In this document: piece by piece, positions 48,764-59,702 of the stretch
How the letters are laid out: the number at the start of each line of letters is the position of its first letter
How positions within the stretch are numbered: position 1 is the stretch's first letter
From: Chrysochromulina tobinii
Taxonomy: Eukaryota; Haptophyta; Prymnesiales; Chrysochromulinaceae
Assembly (NCBI GenBank): GCA_001275005.1
Contig: JWZX01003269.1
Coordinates: forward strand, 1-64,000
DNA length: 64,000 nt
Direction: 5' to 3'
The notes under the pieces: generated by a model
Told to the model about the DNA's origin: nothing
The model's input: the letters and a program-made list of their open reading frames with translations, nothing else
Databases searched by the model: none
Translations under genes and position numbers: made by a program

Positions 48764-49624
48764 TCGAGCGAGGCGCTCAACAATGCAGGGCAGCTGCCAA
48801 AGAATGAGCAGCAGCAACAGTTCCCGTCCGTCCCTGCCCCGAAGGTAGGTGACGAGGTTCAAACCGAGGACGAGAGCTGCGAGCCTCGCCCCAAACGGCA
48901 GCAGTCAGGGGACGCGCCCTATTTGGCCTCGCAGCAATCATGGGGCGCCGGGACTCTATATCAGGCGCTCCCTTCAGACTAGACCACGATGCAGAGCGTT
49001 GCTTCGGTTCGGGGGCGAGGGGGTTTCGGGCCCATGTTCGGGCCTCGCCTTCGGGGCGCTTCGGGCGTTCGCGGAGGCGGAGTGTTTTCGTTAGACGTTT
49101 GTCGAAACTTTAATTTGTTTCTCGCCATCAGATTCAAGGATCAAGATGCGAGAAGAGCCGCGCGCGAGGTTGCGGCCCCGCCCCCGGCGCATTGCCCCGG
49201 CGCCCGGCCGCGGCCCCCGCGCGCCCAAGGCCAAGCGCGCCCCCCGCGGGCCGGGGAGCGCGGGGTTGCGTGCCGCCGTTCGCCGTTTCTCGTTTGGAGG
49301 CACCGACGTTAGGATAATACGTTAGGACGTACTGGATCATATTACACAGATCCTGATCGCGTGTCATGCGCGCGGCGGCGCTGCGCAACGTGTTCGCGCC
49401 CCATCACCAGGTTGACGCTGCGGCGCAGCGCAGAGCGGCCGACGCGCGACGGCGCCATAGGGAGCGCCGAGGGCACCGGGGGGCACCGTGGTCCGCACGC
49501 TGCAAGCTCGATCGCTCAGAGACGCGCTTTCATTATACAACGTGAAGCCGAGGAGCAGATGGAGAGAGCCGCGCGACGCGATAGTACTACGGAGCGCATA
49601 GTGACCTTTTGAGCTGCGGCTGGC
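48764..49624. other. GC-rich convergent intergenic region
   Basis: Between peptidyl-tRNA hydrolase (+) and BTG/Tob (-). It includes very GC-rich stretches (about 49160-49260) and a run of tcgggggcgaggg-like sequence near 49005-49065 with imperfect repeats of ttcgggcctcg type. No gene supported. Confidence 0.4.
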
Positions 49625-50645
49625 CTAGAAGACAGGTTGCTGCGGCGTGTGGCCATACGACGACTGCGGCGCGTACGAGCCGTAACCGCGCATGGGCGAC
49701 GAGTGCGGCACGCCGCCGCCCTGCTGCCCCTGCGGCGCAAGGCCATTCGAGCCAAAGCCGCCGAGCCCCATGCTGCCCATGCCACCGTCGAAGCCGCAGT
49801 AGCCCTGGTCGGCGCCGAAGCCCTGGTTGAAGCCGCCGTAGCCGCCATTGGCGCCCATGTGGGGCGGCAGCGGCGTTATCGCGGGCGGGGCGACCGTGCT
49901 CGCGCGCCACGACGGCATCGGCGACTCGGTCGGCGACTGCGACTGCGAGCCCATCGCCGCGGAGAGGCCCGAAGCGTGCCGAAAGGCGCCAAACGCGTCC
50001 GCGCCATGGAGCGACTGAGCTCCATGGCTCGAGACGGGCGACTGAGGAATGTGCTGCACGGGGTCCACCTTGACGGCGAGCCGCGTCGGCTCGATCTTGA
50101 TCTTGAGCTTCTCATCGTATGGGTTGTCAGAGCCAGTGCCGTCCGAGTACAGCGTGTGCTGTGCGCGACCGCGCAGCACCTTCACTTCGCCCGGGTTGAT
50201 CTGCAGCAGAAACGATGCACGGCGTGGGCTCGGTGAGGCCTGGCGGCCTGCGCGCGTGCGCAACCACGCGCAGACGCACAGCGCGCAGGCAGAGGGGGGA
50301 GATGGCCTGCCGTGCTCAAGCATTCGGTGGGGCGCAGCTCACCCAACACGTCACCTCTCCCGCATCCGAGAAACAGCGCATGAAAGATTCCTGCACCCCC
50401 CTGTGCCCCGTCGCGTCCGCGGCACGCAGCAGTAGCGGGTCCATCGCGTTGACGGTGCTGAGCAGGGAGCGGAATGCGCAGCCCCTATGAGGCTCGTCCG
50501 GGTACCAGTGCCCCTGGTAGCGCGCGATCAGGAGCTCCTGCAGACGGTCGCAGAATATGCTTCGCTGGTCGTTGGGCTCAAACAGCTGCTCGGCGAACCA
50601 GGTCGCTGCCACGGCCACCTCGTGGGCGCACGAAGCGGCAGCCAT
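49625..50645 (-). CDS. BTG/Tob (APRO) family protein, two exons
   Basis: Exon 1 is 50343-50645 and exon 2 is 49625-50200; a 142-base intron (GTGAGC to CTGCAG) joins in phase 0 to give 292 residues. The N-terminal 120 residues are the BTG domain: VAVAATWFAEQLF, FCDRLQELLIARYQGHWYPD (box A with HWYP), PHRGCAFRSLLSTV, MDPLLLRAA, and, across the junction, DAGEVTCWINPGEVKVLRGR (box B). In animals BTG/Tob proteins bind the Caf1 deadenylase of CCR4-NOT and slow proliferation. The C-terminal 150 residues are Gly/Ser/Gln-rich and disordered, as in Tob. Splicing restores box B exactly between Trp and Ile, so the intron is well supported. Presence of this family in an alga is noteworthy. Confidence 0.88.
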
Positions 50646-50805
50646 GTCTTGGCAGCGACTGTTGGGCGAGTGAATTTCGTGTGAATGCGTTTGCCAGTGC
50701 AGCCCGGGTGGGGCAACCAAGGCGCGTACTGATGCAAAGGCGGACGGTGAGCGCGTTTAGAAATATCTATTGAAACATGTACCCGTTTTCGTATCAAACA
50801 AGATA
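50646..50805. promoter_or_regulatory. Divergent intergenic region, BTG/Tob / WD40 gene
   Basis: Only 160 bases lie between divergent start codons, so both promoters must share it. No element recognised. Confidence 0.4.
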
Positions 50806-52488
50806 ATGCTCGTCTGTCGGACCACCGAAGACGCAAATGTCTGGCTGCGCGATACGTACGTCGTGACATGCGCCGGCGCGGCGCTCGAAGTGCACCTCCT
50901 CGAGCAGGACGGAGGCGGCCACGACGTGGTGCGCCAAATGCTCTCGCTCTCGCTCAAGGCGTACGAGTCCCGAGATCATGAGGCTGGCCGGGCCAAAACT
51001 GGCCGCGTGTCCAATGTCGTGCACGGTTGTGACGTGCGCAGCAAGTGGCTCGCCTGCGGGACTGCTAGCGGGCTGGTGCTGGCGTTCGACTTGCGCGCTG
51101 AACCGCCGCCGGTTGTCAAGCTGTCTGGCCACACCAGCGTGACTGGCTTTGTGCGACTCACTGCTTTGTGCGACTCACCGCGCGTGGTCTCGTCTTCCTT
51201 TGACAAGTCGGCGCGCCTGTGGTCGCTCCCAGACGGCGCGTGCCTCCAAGTCGTCAAGGTGGGCACGCCGGTGCTTCAGCTCGTGGTGCTGCCCGCAGAG
51301 AGCGCTGCCGAGGCTGACTCGCCCCGCGTGGCGATGGGATGCGGCGACGGCACGGTGCGCGTGTGGCACTCGAGTTCCCGCAAGGCAGGCAAGGCGCTCA
51401 TCACGCTGCGCTTTGCCCACAAGATGTACGTGGGCGAGCTGCGCCTCGCGCCCGACGGTTCGAGGATGCTCTCCGTCTCCCGCGACGGCGAGCTGCAGCT
51501 GTGGAGGGCGGATGATAAGGTTGGCTTCGTGCCGGACCCAGAGGCGATGCCGAAGCGCGACGTGAGCGCGTACTGGCGGCTCGAGCTGCTCAAGAGTGGC
51601 TTGGTGGGCATCTCCGCGCGTGGCTCCATCCACTTTTGGGCGTGGGGCGCCTCCGACCCGATTGAATTGCAACCAGAGGGCGAGAGCCCCGCACTCCTGG
51701 AGTCGCCGTCGGATACACACGGCGAGGAGCCCGCGACGGCGCTAGAGTCGCCGTCGGATACACATGGCGAGGAGCCCGCGACGGCGCTGGTGGGGAGAGA
51801 CGCCGTCTCTGGTGCGGAGGCTGCCGCTCCGGCCGATGCAGCGGCACCCGCTCCTGGCGAAGCGGCCGGCGCGTCGTCTGCCCCAGAGCCGTTCACGGCA
51901 ACGAGTGGCAACGCACCGTTCACAGCAGCGAGTGGCAACGCACCGTTCACAGCAGCGAGTGGCAACGCACCTTTCACAGCAGCGAGTGGCCACGCACCGT
52001 TCACAGCAGCGAGTAGCAACGCACCGTTGGCGCTGCCGGCTGCGGTTCCGCAGGCACCTGCGCCCGTTCGCCTCGTGTTCGTGGGCATGCGTACCACTGG
52101 GGCGAGCGGCGCGACCGACGCGAGCTCGAAGGCCAAGGAGCTCGTGGTGCACTTTTTCCGCGGCCTGTTGGAAGGGCCCACCGTCGGGATGCCACCCACG
52201 AGCACGCCCACGAGCACGCTCGCGAAGGACGCGCCGCCCGACCTCCCGCCAAACGCAGCGTCTGCGGCGTCCGCGGAGACAATCCCAGGGCTCGTGGCGA
52301 GGCTGGCTAGGTGGTGCCAACTGGCGGCGGCGGAAGGGATCGAGGCCGACGAAGTACTTCAGCAGCGGCTCTGCATGATGGAGAGTGTGGCGGCCAAGGC
52401 TGGTCGTGAGCTCGGAGAGGCGAGCGTGCGCGCCTTCATCAAGCGTCATCAGGCTACACTGGCGCCCGCCGCCACGGACCTGAGTTGA
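50806..52488 (+). CDS. WD40-repeat protein
   Basis: A 560-residue protein from the ATG at 50806. The first 300 residues contain degenerate WD40 blades: SGHTSVTGFVRLTALCDSPR then SSSFDKSARLWSL, MGCGDGTVRVWHS, SVSRDGELQLWRA and SARGSIHFWAWG. Probably a single seven-blade propeller, serving as a protein-interaction platform. Residues about 300-420 are repetitive: a 45-bp duplication (EPATALESPSDTHGE) and five 27-bp units (PFTAASGNA). The C-terminal 60 residues are Ala-rich helix (LGEASVRAFIKRH). Neither a catalytic domain nor an F-box is seen. The short promoter space it shares with BTG/Tob suggests no shared function by itself. Family of orthologues not recognised. Confidence 0.82.
   Translation: MLVCRTTEDANVWLRDTYVVTCAGAALEVHLLEQDGGGHDVVRQMLSLSLKAYESRDHEAGRAKTGRVSNVVHGCDVRSKWLACGTASGLVLAFDLRAEPPPVVKLSGHTSVTGFVRLTALCDSPRVVSSSFDKSARLWSLPDGACLQVVKVGTPVLQLVVLPAESAAEADSPRVAMGCGDGTVRVWHSSSRKAGKALITLRFAHKMYVGELRLAPDGSRMLSVSRDGELQLWRADDKVGFVPDPEAMPKRDVSAYWRLELLKSGLVGISARGSIHFWAWGASDPIELQPEGESPALLESPSDTHGEEPATALESPSDTHGEEPATALVGRDAVSGAEAAAPADAAAPAPGEAAGASSAPEPFTATSGNAPFTAASGNAPFTAASGNAPFTAASGHAPFTAASSNAPLALPAAVPQAPAPVRLVFVGMRTTGASGATDASSKAKELVVHFFRGLLEGPTVGMPPTSTPTSTLAKDAPPDLPPNAASAASAETIPGLVARLARWCQLAAAEGIEADEVLQQRLCMMESVAAKAGRELGEASVRAFIKRHQATLAPAATDLS
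51697..52023 (+). repeat. Coding repeats in the WD40 gene
   Basis: Two 45-bp copies at 51697-51741 and 51742-51786 differ at only a few bases; five 27-bp copies span 51889-52023. Both arrays preserve frame. Confidence 0.93.
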
Positions 52489-53043
52489 TGCCGTCGTAAG
52501 GGCCACGCCAGCCAGCGCGCAGGGGGCGCGAATCTCCGAAACGACACTGTGACGGTGGTCGCGGTCGGGTGCGGGTCCGACCCGGTACGCGTGGGCAAGA
52601 TCGCCCCTCTCGGAGGTCGGAGAGGGGCTACATGTACAGTATCACCCTCGAAAGCCCTTTAGCATTGCTGCATAGCATTGCGTTGCTGGTACATGAAAAC
52701 TACATTATGTTTGAAACAAAACAAGTTGGCGAACACAAAAGTCAAAACACACTTTCACAGATCCCGCTAACGACTTTTCCAGTCGATGTGTGTTTTCGTG
52801 CATGCAATGCTCGTTGAGCAGATCGTGAGCGCCTCCCACGCACGCCTATTCCGGGCCGTGGGTGTGTGTCCTGGCCGAGAGGGCCCTGAAACGAACGAAC
52901 GAAGCTCGTTGAGCAACCTGGGTCCTGGCACGAAGCACGGATGCCACGTCCGCCGAGCCTTGACGAAAGGAAGGGGATGTAGAGAAAGGAGATGAAGAGG
53001 ACAAGCCCAAAACCGTGCAGCTCAAGGTGTTCTGCACGCGGCG
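52489..53043. other. Convergent intergenic region
   Basis: Between the WD40 gene (+) and the small gene on the minus strand. AT-richer between 52680 and 52780. Nothing recognised. Confidence 0.4.
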
Positions 53044-53501
53044 TTATTGGGCTTGCCAGACGGCACTGCTGAAGGTGTGCTGCTCCCGCCGCCTGCCGCG
53101 CACATTGTGTACACACATATGGAGCCGCTCGCGCTCAGTGGCGGCCTTCCTTGCTCGCTCGCTGAGCGCAGATAACCGCCACACAGTGATCTCACCATCC
53201 TCTCCTGTCTTGAGTGACACTCGCGCGCTCTCAAGTGCAAGCCCGACATGAAGCTTGGGAAGCTGATGCACTCATATTGCAGCGGCAATGGAGCTCTTGG
53301 GTGGCCATGGAGTCTGTCCACTTCCTCTTCAACTACCGCAGGCTCAGCAACCGCAGAAGCGGCATCAGCATCGGAGGCCCCCGAGGCACCCTCAACGCAG
53401 CCTGCGGCGGGTGCGGCCACATCGCCTTCACGCTCGAACTCACGGCGGCGGCGGACGGCTTTGGAGAGCAGAGGCTCATCGGCATACGGCCGCCTCTCCA
53501 C
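53044..53501 (-). CDS. Small protein or gene fragment, possible two exons
   Basis: Two frames on the minus strand look gene-like. The 5' part (53501-53322) reads LLSKAVRRRREFEREGDVAA and AVAEPAVVEEE; the 3' part (53262-53044) reads LPKLHVGLALESARVSLKTG, EDGEITVWRLSALSERARKA and ends QAQ. A 59-base GT-CAG intron (53263-53321) would join them in phase 0. The segment TGEDGEITVWRL resembles the closing strand of a WD40 blade. The frame opens with GTG and has a stop upstream, so a 5' exon may be missing. Confidence is low; it could be a decayed fragment. Confidence 0.35.
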
Positions 53502-53819
53502 CGCGGATGAGCTGACGTCGCTGCGGCCCTATGCGGCCCGAGGCCCTGCCTTTGTGGCTGTGCCACAAGCCAGTGCGTCGGGGCCTCCGTCCGTGTGTTC
53601 TTGCTGTGTACCGCGCGCGCGTAGCGTTCGGTGTGGAGTGCCTTTTGTCAACTGCGAGGACGATGTCGCCGTCTTTGAACGAGGGAGCGGGTGCGTCGAT
53701 GGCTTGCTCTTGAAGGCGGAGGGGATGTCGCCGATGATGAGGGGTCGCTCGCGTTGGCGTTCGTCAATCCACGCGGCGGACTTGCGGCTGTAGGACGCGT
53801 AGCGGATGATGGTGTTGTC

Positions 53820-56800
53820 CTATATTGGTTGGCGGTGAGGAGGCCGGTTGAGGCAGAGAGGACACTGACTGTAATCGATCCATTCTTGTGCGTGGGCACG
53901 GTCGAGGCCGATCAGCGATCTCGAAAGTCGAATCGGTTGTTGCGCCAGACGAGGGGCTCGCCGATAGGTTGGTGGGTGAGGAGCGTGGTGTCTTGAGAGA
54001 CTCGGAGTTCGTGGAAGGATTGGAAGCATGCACGCAAGAAGATGCAGGAGGTGTCGGGGAGGTGGTCGATGCGGTTCTTGTGGTTGTCGCGGGACTGTGA
54101 GAGGATAATGCCGCGGCCGAGGGGCGTGTGTCGTCGTGTAGGATTCAGGACCTCCTCTCCCATGTGGTGCTCGGCGTGGGTCGAGGTACTTGATCACACC
54201 CATTGGGCTTTTGGTATGTGCTTTGATGTGGGACCTGAGGTGCATGCTGATGCTGCCGCCTCCTTCTGTTTGCGTGAGGTAGCTCGCCGTCTCGGTCATG
54301 TATACCGGTTCGATTGCTGTGGGCGGTGCCAGCATCTTCTTTCGAGTGGAGTTCGGGGTTGGCGGCCCAGAGAGGAGGGCTTTGGCGTTTTGTTCGATCA
54401 GGTCGATGATCTTGTCGGGGACGAGAGCGTGAAGAACCAGCGCAATGATCCATAGAGGATGGATTGGAAAAGGATGTTGCAGCCGGTGAGGCTGAGTCGT
54501 GCTATAGGTCGTTCCACGCTGCCGTTCTCGGCTTGACAGTGCGGTATCGTTGGAGTCACCAGTCTTCGAGGTCGAACTCATTGCCTATATTGAGACGCCT
54601 ATGGGACGCCGAGGACGCGGATGGTGGTGCCGTTGCGAACGATCGTGTGTTGGGGTCGCGAGTGGGCTGGGCACGAGCCTGTGTTGCCGAGGAGCTCGGG
54701 ATGGCGGCGTGGGAGCCCGAGGAGAAGGACCTCTCGCTTGTGTGGTCTCGTTACTCCTTGCTTGTTGCATCGTACCAGGTTTGGATGGAGTGTTCTCAGG
54801 GCATCTTGTATGTCCGCGGTGCGGAGGATAAGTGTGCTATCTTCAGCGAATAGTGCAGGCGAATAGGGAGATTTCATGGCGATAGGTCTTGTTTCCGGCC
54901 TAAAAACGGTGGGTGGTGTTCCTATTTTGGTTGAAGAGGCGCATAAGGGGATCTGCGATGATGAGGAAGAGGAGGGGGGGAGGGGGCACCCTGCGCGACT
55001 CCAGAGCCGAGTTTGAATGTGAGGCGCGTGGGCGGTGTGTCGTGTGCGAGTACGCGAGCAGAGGACGTAGTCGATGAAGCCCTGGCCGAAGCCGATGGCT
55101 GCGAGGCCGTCCTCGAGGAATTCCCATGAGCATCTGTCGAAGGCCTTCTCCATGTCGAGCAACAGGAAGTGAGGGCGTCGATGTTCTCTTCATCGGCTAG
55201 TTCTTGGAGCAGCTGTAATCGGAGGATGTTTTCGGCGATGAAGCTGTCGGGCACGAAAAGCCGTTCTGGTCGCGTGAGAAGAATTGGAGGACGGCCACGA
55301 TCATGCGTTGCGCGAGGATGCGCATGAGGATTAGTGTGATGGGTCGATAGTTGCGTGGGTCGTCGGCTCGTCGCGGTCCTTCATTTTGTAGTATGTAGAG
55401 GACGCTGTAGACGCTGATGATGCCTCTGCGTATGCCCTCTGGGAGCTCGCCTTTGCGCCGGCTCTCGTTGAACACGTTGGTCAGGATTGGGTAAGGATTG
55501 GGGCGGTGACCTCGAGAGGACCCGATAGAACTTGTTCGGGATGCGGTTAGGTCCTGGGCTCTACTGGGCTCTTGCCGGTTGGGAGGTACGCGGAGGTATG
55601 GAGGACTTCGTCTTTGGTGCGATGTCGGCGTCGCATTTGGCGGCTGTCGGAGGGAGCAGGACGCGGTTGCCCTTGCCGAGCGTTTTGATTGCCTTTGCTT
55701 TGGCTCGTGGTTCGATGTGCATGGCCGCGAAGAACGTTGTGAAGGCGGCTGCGATCTTGGTGTGGTCGGCTTCCTTTTGTCGGCTTCGCCAGGTGGTAGG
55801 TTCTGAGGGTTGGATGGGTCCGTCCGGTCTTGTAGCTTGAGTTCTTCGACCCACTGTGCGGCGTTCTTTGGCGTCCATTGTCTGTGGAAGGCCGCGGTGT
55901 TGACGTCGTGTTTGCTGCCTTTCTCGTAGGCTTCCTTCTCGAGCATGTCGTTGAGCGAGCGAGCGTCGTTCGGTGAGTTGTTTCTTGAGGTCATCTCGGG
56001 TCGAGAAGTAACGTTGCGTGTGTGTGCCGGCGCCAATGATTGCGGCTTCGACAACGCTGAGCTCTGCGTTGAGGCGTGTGTTGTTTCTTCGTCTTCCTGT
56101 CGTCTGAGCGTTTTGGATTGGTCGATGCACCGGGTGCGGATGACTGCTTTGGTTGTCTCCCAGGCTGCGCCCCATCCGTTTGCTTCGGAGTTCTCGGCGG
56201 CCATGGTGTTTTTGATGAGGGTGTGGCGAGCTCTCGTTGAAGTCGGCGTTGTCAAAGATGGTTTCGTTGATGGTTGTTAGGTCCCTCCCTCGTTCGGGGC
56301 GGGCGATGCGTTAGCGATGCGTGCCTCGATTTGGATCATGGCCGAAGGTGCGCTGGAACGTCTGAAGGTCGGGTGCCGCTGGTGTGTATTTCCAGATGTG
56401 ACGGCGTCGTTCTGTGAGGTGCGTGGATGTGGTCGATGCGTGTGCGGTTACTCCTCTTCCCGCGACGTGTGTGCATTAGTGAAAAGTTTAGTGTTATTAC
56501 CTAGGAAGTCACTCGCGTACAACATCGGTGAGATCGTACTCAGTGAGTACTCGGTGAGGATGATGAGGTATTCGGCGGCTCCTTTGCGTAGGTTCGTGGC
56601 GGTGGCGGCTGACGCGCCGTCGAGGTCGATGGTGGTGTCGAAGACGCAGTTGCAGTCGGCGCCGATGAGGGATGCGTCTATAGACGGTAGGTGGCGTCGT
56701 TGAGGTGGGGTTTGATGTCTGTGTAGAACTGCGCCCTCTCGGTGGGGTCGACGGGGGTGTGTAGATGCTCGCGATGCGTAGGGGGTCGCGGTGGCTTCTA

Positions 56801-57340
56801 GTTGACCTTTACGAACTTGGTAGAACTTGGGTCGACCGTTGGGCCGCACGAGCGGGCCTTCTTGGTCTTCATGCTGCAGAAGCACAGGTTGTTGAGCAGC
56901 AGGCACTTGTGGCAGAGGTAGGCCTTCTCGCACATCTCCTGGTTGAGCGTAGGTTGAGCGAGATGTTGTAAGATGTTGATGGTGTTGCCCCAGGGTCCGG
57001 TCACGTTGCTCCAGGCCGTCTGAGGGCTCCATGTCGAGGTAGAAGAAGGGCAGGGGCCGCCGATCGTGTCCGTGGCGCGACGGATGGCCGTCACGCGGAG
57101 GCCGACGTTGGTGATCGCGGTGTTCACCACAGTTCCTCGAGGGTGCTCTCTAGGTGCGCTCATTGCATGTGGGCGATCTCGGGGTCGCCCACAGCCTGCC
57201 GGAGATCTTGCCCTTGATGATGGAGTTGGTCGCGCGTCCCTTGCGCGTCCCTAGGAGTACTGGGCCGTGTAGTCGCTGGCCGTCAGGGTGTACTGGACGA
57301 GGGTTTTGGGACCGTCACCTGGAAGCTTAAGTACATGTAG
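53820..57340 (-). mobile_element. Decayed non-LTR (LINE-type) retrotransposon
   Basis: A minus-strand stretch of about 3.5 kb in which pieces of one long reverse-transcriptase polyprotein lie in several frames. From 5' to 3': an endonuclease-like motif IGADCNCVFDTTIDLDG near 56650; a helical linker around 56250-55600; RT segments with NYRPITLILMRILAQRMIVA near 55370-55300, DMEKAFDRCSWEFLEDGLAA near 55160, GCPLPP-like and LLFLIIADPL pieces near 54980, and LFAEDSTLIL near 54860; and a tail region KIIDLIEQNAKALLSG near 54400. The order endonuclease-RT is that of LINEs. Multiple frame breaks, and Glu where the catalytic box normally has Asp (FADD), show it is dead. No poly-A tail or target-site duplication identified. 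Confidence 0.85.
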
Positions 57341-57419
57341 CTGTGGGTGGTGAGGATTGGTCGCCGAATGTCCTCTAAAGATGCAACCTCTAAAGACGTA
57401 AAGAGCATGTGGTCGACGA

Positions 57420-58640
57420 CGCAAGGCTAGTGCACATCGACGACGTCCTCGCTTGTTCCTGCGGTCACTGGCACTGCTACACGCGTAGATGCGTCTTGCA
57501 CGGCCGCTGTGTCTGTGCATAGCCGTTCAACGTCACAGATCGACGTGAGGCACGCAATAAGATCAACTTCCTCGCAAGACCAAGCATGAACACGGTTGAT
57601 GCTACCTGCAACCCATCTGCAAGGTCGACGACGCAATGCAAGTGTTCATAGATGACGCCGCTTCCTGTGCCCGCTGCTACACGTGTACACGAGTAGATGC
57701 GTCTAACACGGCCGCAGTTGCTGTGTATAGCTGCTCAGCGTCTAGATCGACGTGAGGCACACAAGATCAACCGGCTTGCAAAACCAATCAATCCATAAGC
57801 ACGGTTGATGCGACGACGCAATGCAAGTGTGTGCAGACTGGTGCAGATCGATGACACCGCTTCCTGCGGATGCTCCTACACGTACCTAGCTGCGTACAGC
57901 ACGGCCGCTGCGTCTCTACAAAGCCCCTCAGCGTCACAGATCGACGTGAGGCACGTCACGATGAACGGCTTGCAAGAGCAAGCATAAGCACGCGGTTGAC
58001 GCTACCTTGAACTCAAGTGCAACGTCGACGACGCCATGCAAGTGCGGATCGATGAGCTGCGTCTATACATAGCTGCTCAGCGTCACAGATCGGCGTGAGG
58101 TAGGCGTGAGGACGCAAGTTCAAAGGCATCGCATTCGCAACACAGCAATCATACGAGTGTATACCCGTTTGAGCACACCGTTGATGCGACCTTCAACTCA
58201 AGCGAATGGACGACATACAGCTGACCCAGCGTCACAGATCGACGGGAAGCACGCAAGATCGTCGAGCATGCACAAATGGGTTGAACAAGGCTACGCGACA
58301 AAGTGTTGTTGCGAGCAAGTTGACCTTGCGTGGCTCACGTCGATCTGTGACTTTGAGACCATGTGTAGCTTTGAATAGCTTTGCACAGACGGCCGTTGCG
58401 TCTGTATAGCCCCTGCCTCACAGCGTCACAGATCGACGTTAGGCTCGCTAGATCCACTAAGATCCTCGGGCTTGCAAGAGCAAGCATGAGCATGTGGTTG
58501 ACGAGACCCTTGTGACCTCAAGTGCATTGTTGACGACGCAATGCAAGTGCAGAAAGATGACGCCGCTTCCTGCGGACGCTGCTACCTATACGCATCTAGG
58601 CGTGTGGCAGATGTGACCGCGAGTCATCGCCCCTGCGAGC
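57420..58640. repeat. Satellite-like tandem array, about 185-215 bp unit
   Basis: Six or so diverged copies of a unit containing gacgacgcaatgcaagtg, gatgacgccgcttcctgcgg, acggccgctgcgtct, cagcgtcacagatcgacgtg, aggcacgcaagatcaac, and cttgcaagagcaagcatgag. The landmark cacagatcgacgtgagg lies near 57534, 57743, 57934, 58084, 58233 and 58426. Near 58325-58353 the same landmark appears inverted (cttgcgtggctcacgtcgat). No coding potential is evident. Confidence 0.9.
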
Positions 58641-58960
58641 GTGGCACTTGTCGCCGCAGCTGCATCGACTCAGCTTCGATGTGTCGCTGCGGCTCAGCCT
58701 TCGCTCTGGCCGGTCTGGCGGCTCAGTTGGCTGTGAGGTCGCCATCGCCCGCGTGGCCCGTCCACACGTACGCCACCGGCGCGATCGAGAACGTGTCCGC
58801 ACTGCCGTCCAGCAAAAGTTGATTCTCCTCAGGGAGGTGCCGTCGCCCGCATTGAGCAACACTCGGCTGGCACCGTGATTGTTCCCAAGCAGCACGTCGG
58901 GGGCCGTCGCCCGTCCACGTCCGCAACCGCCAGCTACCGCGATCCAGAACGTATGCTCTC
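58640..58960 (-). pseudogene. FG-GAP/VCBS repeat gene fragment
   Basis: On the minus strand, pieces VADVDG, VLLGNNHGASRVLLNAGDGT and FSIAPVAYVWTGHAGDGDLT have the VCBS/FG-GAP pattern (D-x-DGDG-x-x-D-x-x-xGN, LxNxGDGTF). They lie in different frames, with breaks near 58900 and 58820, and no start or end can be defined. FG-GAP repeats form beta-propellers in integrin-like and secreted proteins and are common in haptophyte genomes. It adjoins the satellite array. Confidence 0.65.
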
Positions 58961-59702
58961 GAGCATCGTTGGACGTTGCCCCGGGCCCCTTATTTGTAAA
59001 CCTTTTTCGGACTATAGATCCTGAAATGGTCCTTTATAAATACCCCCTTTGTGTACGTTTGTTCATGATTAAGTAGTGAGACGTTGATCGTAATATACAG
59101 ACCGCATAGACAGACACACCCTGGACACACCTAGACATACTCAACACACCTCCCAGCTCCCTCACAGCGCGTGTCACAGGGACAGCATTCTGACACACAC
59201 GTAGTCATGTTAACGCGCCCCACGGTACTGTGTCGACCCGTTTTATCTTCCCCCCCACACACCTCCCCGCGGGTGTAGAGGCCGCCGTCTGACAGACCGG
59301 CACCATGGCTTCGAGACATATTTGATGTCTCCATAATGTCTCCAACACGAGACGCTGTCGAGGTAGTGGATGCTTCATTCACATGTACGCCGGTCCGGTG
59401 TCTTGGGTGTCGATTTTATAACTGAACTGCATAGAAAAGTTTGACTTCTGTCTCACCGGACCGTGCCTGACGAGGCGGGCGACCATCGGGCGGCTAGCGA
59501 ACTCCCGTCCCCCCTGGCGAGGGGCGGTTCGCTTGGATCAACCCCCCTACGAAAAGCCCCCACAAGTAATTCTCAACATGATTCATTACAACCTCTGTCA
59601 TTCATTCACACATCCATTCATCTCACGGTCACAGCGGGCACCCGATGGCGCCGATCCTGATGAAGCGGTGTGACCACTCGTTCATATGTCGACACTCGAC
59701 AT
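58961..59702. other. AT-richer intergenic region
   Basis: Follows the VCBS fragment and precedes the SGNH gene. It includes cagacacaccctggacacacctagacatac-like simple sequence near 59112-59150 and cattcattcac motifs near 59600. Short frames are unconvincing. An upstream exon of the SGNH gene could lie here. Confidence 0.4.

Noticed and set aside
59131-59382. Cys-containing small frame on the minus strand
   Set aside because: Simple-sequence composition, no homology pattern, no promoter or splice support.
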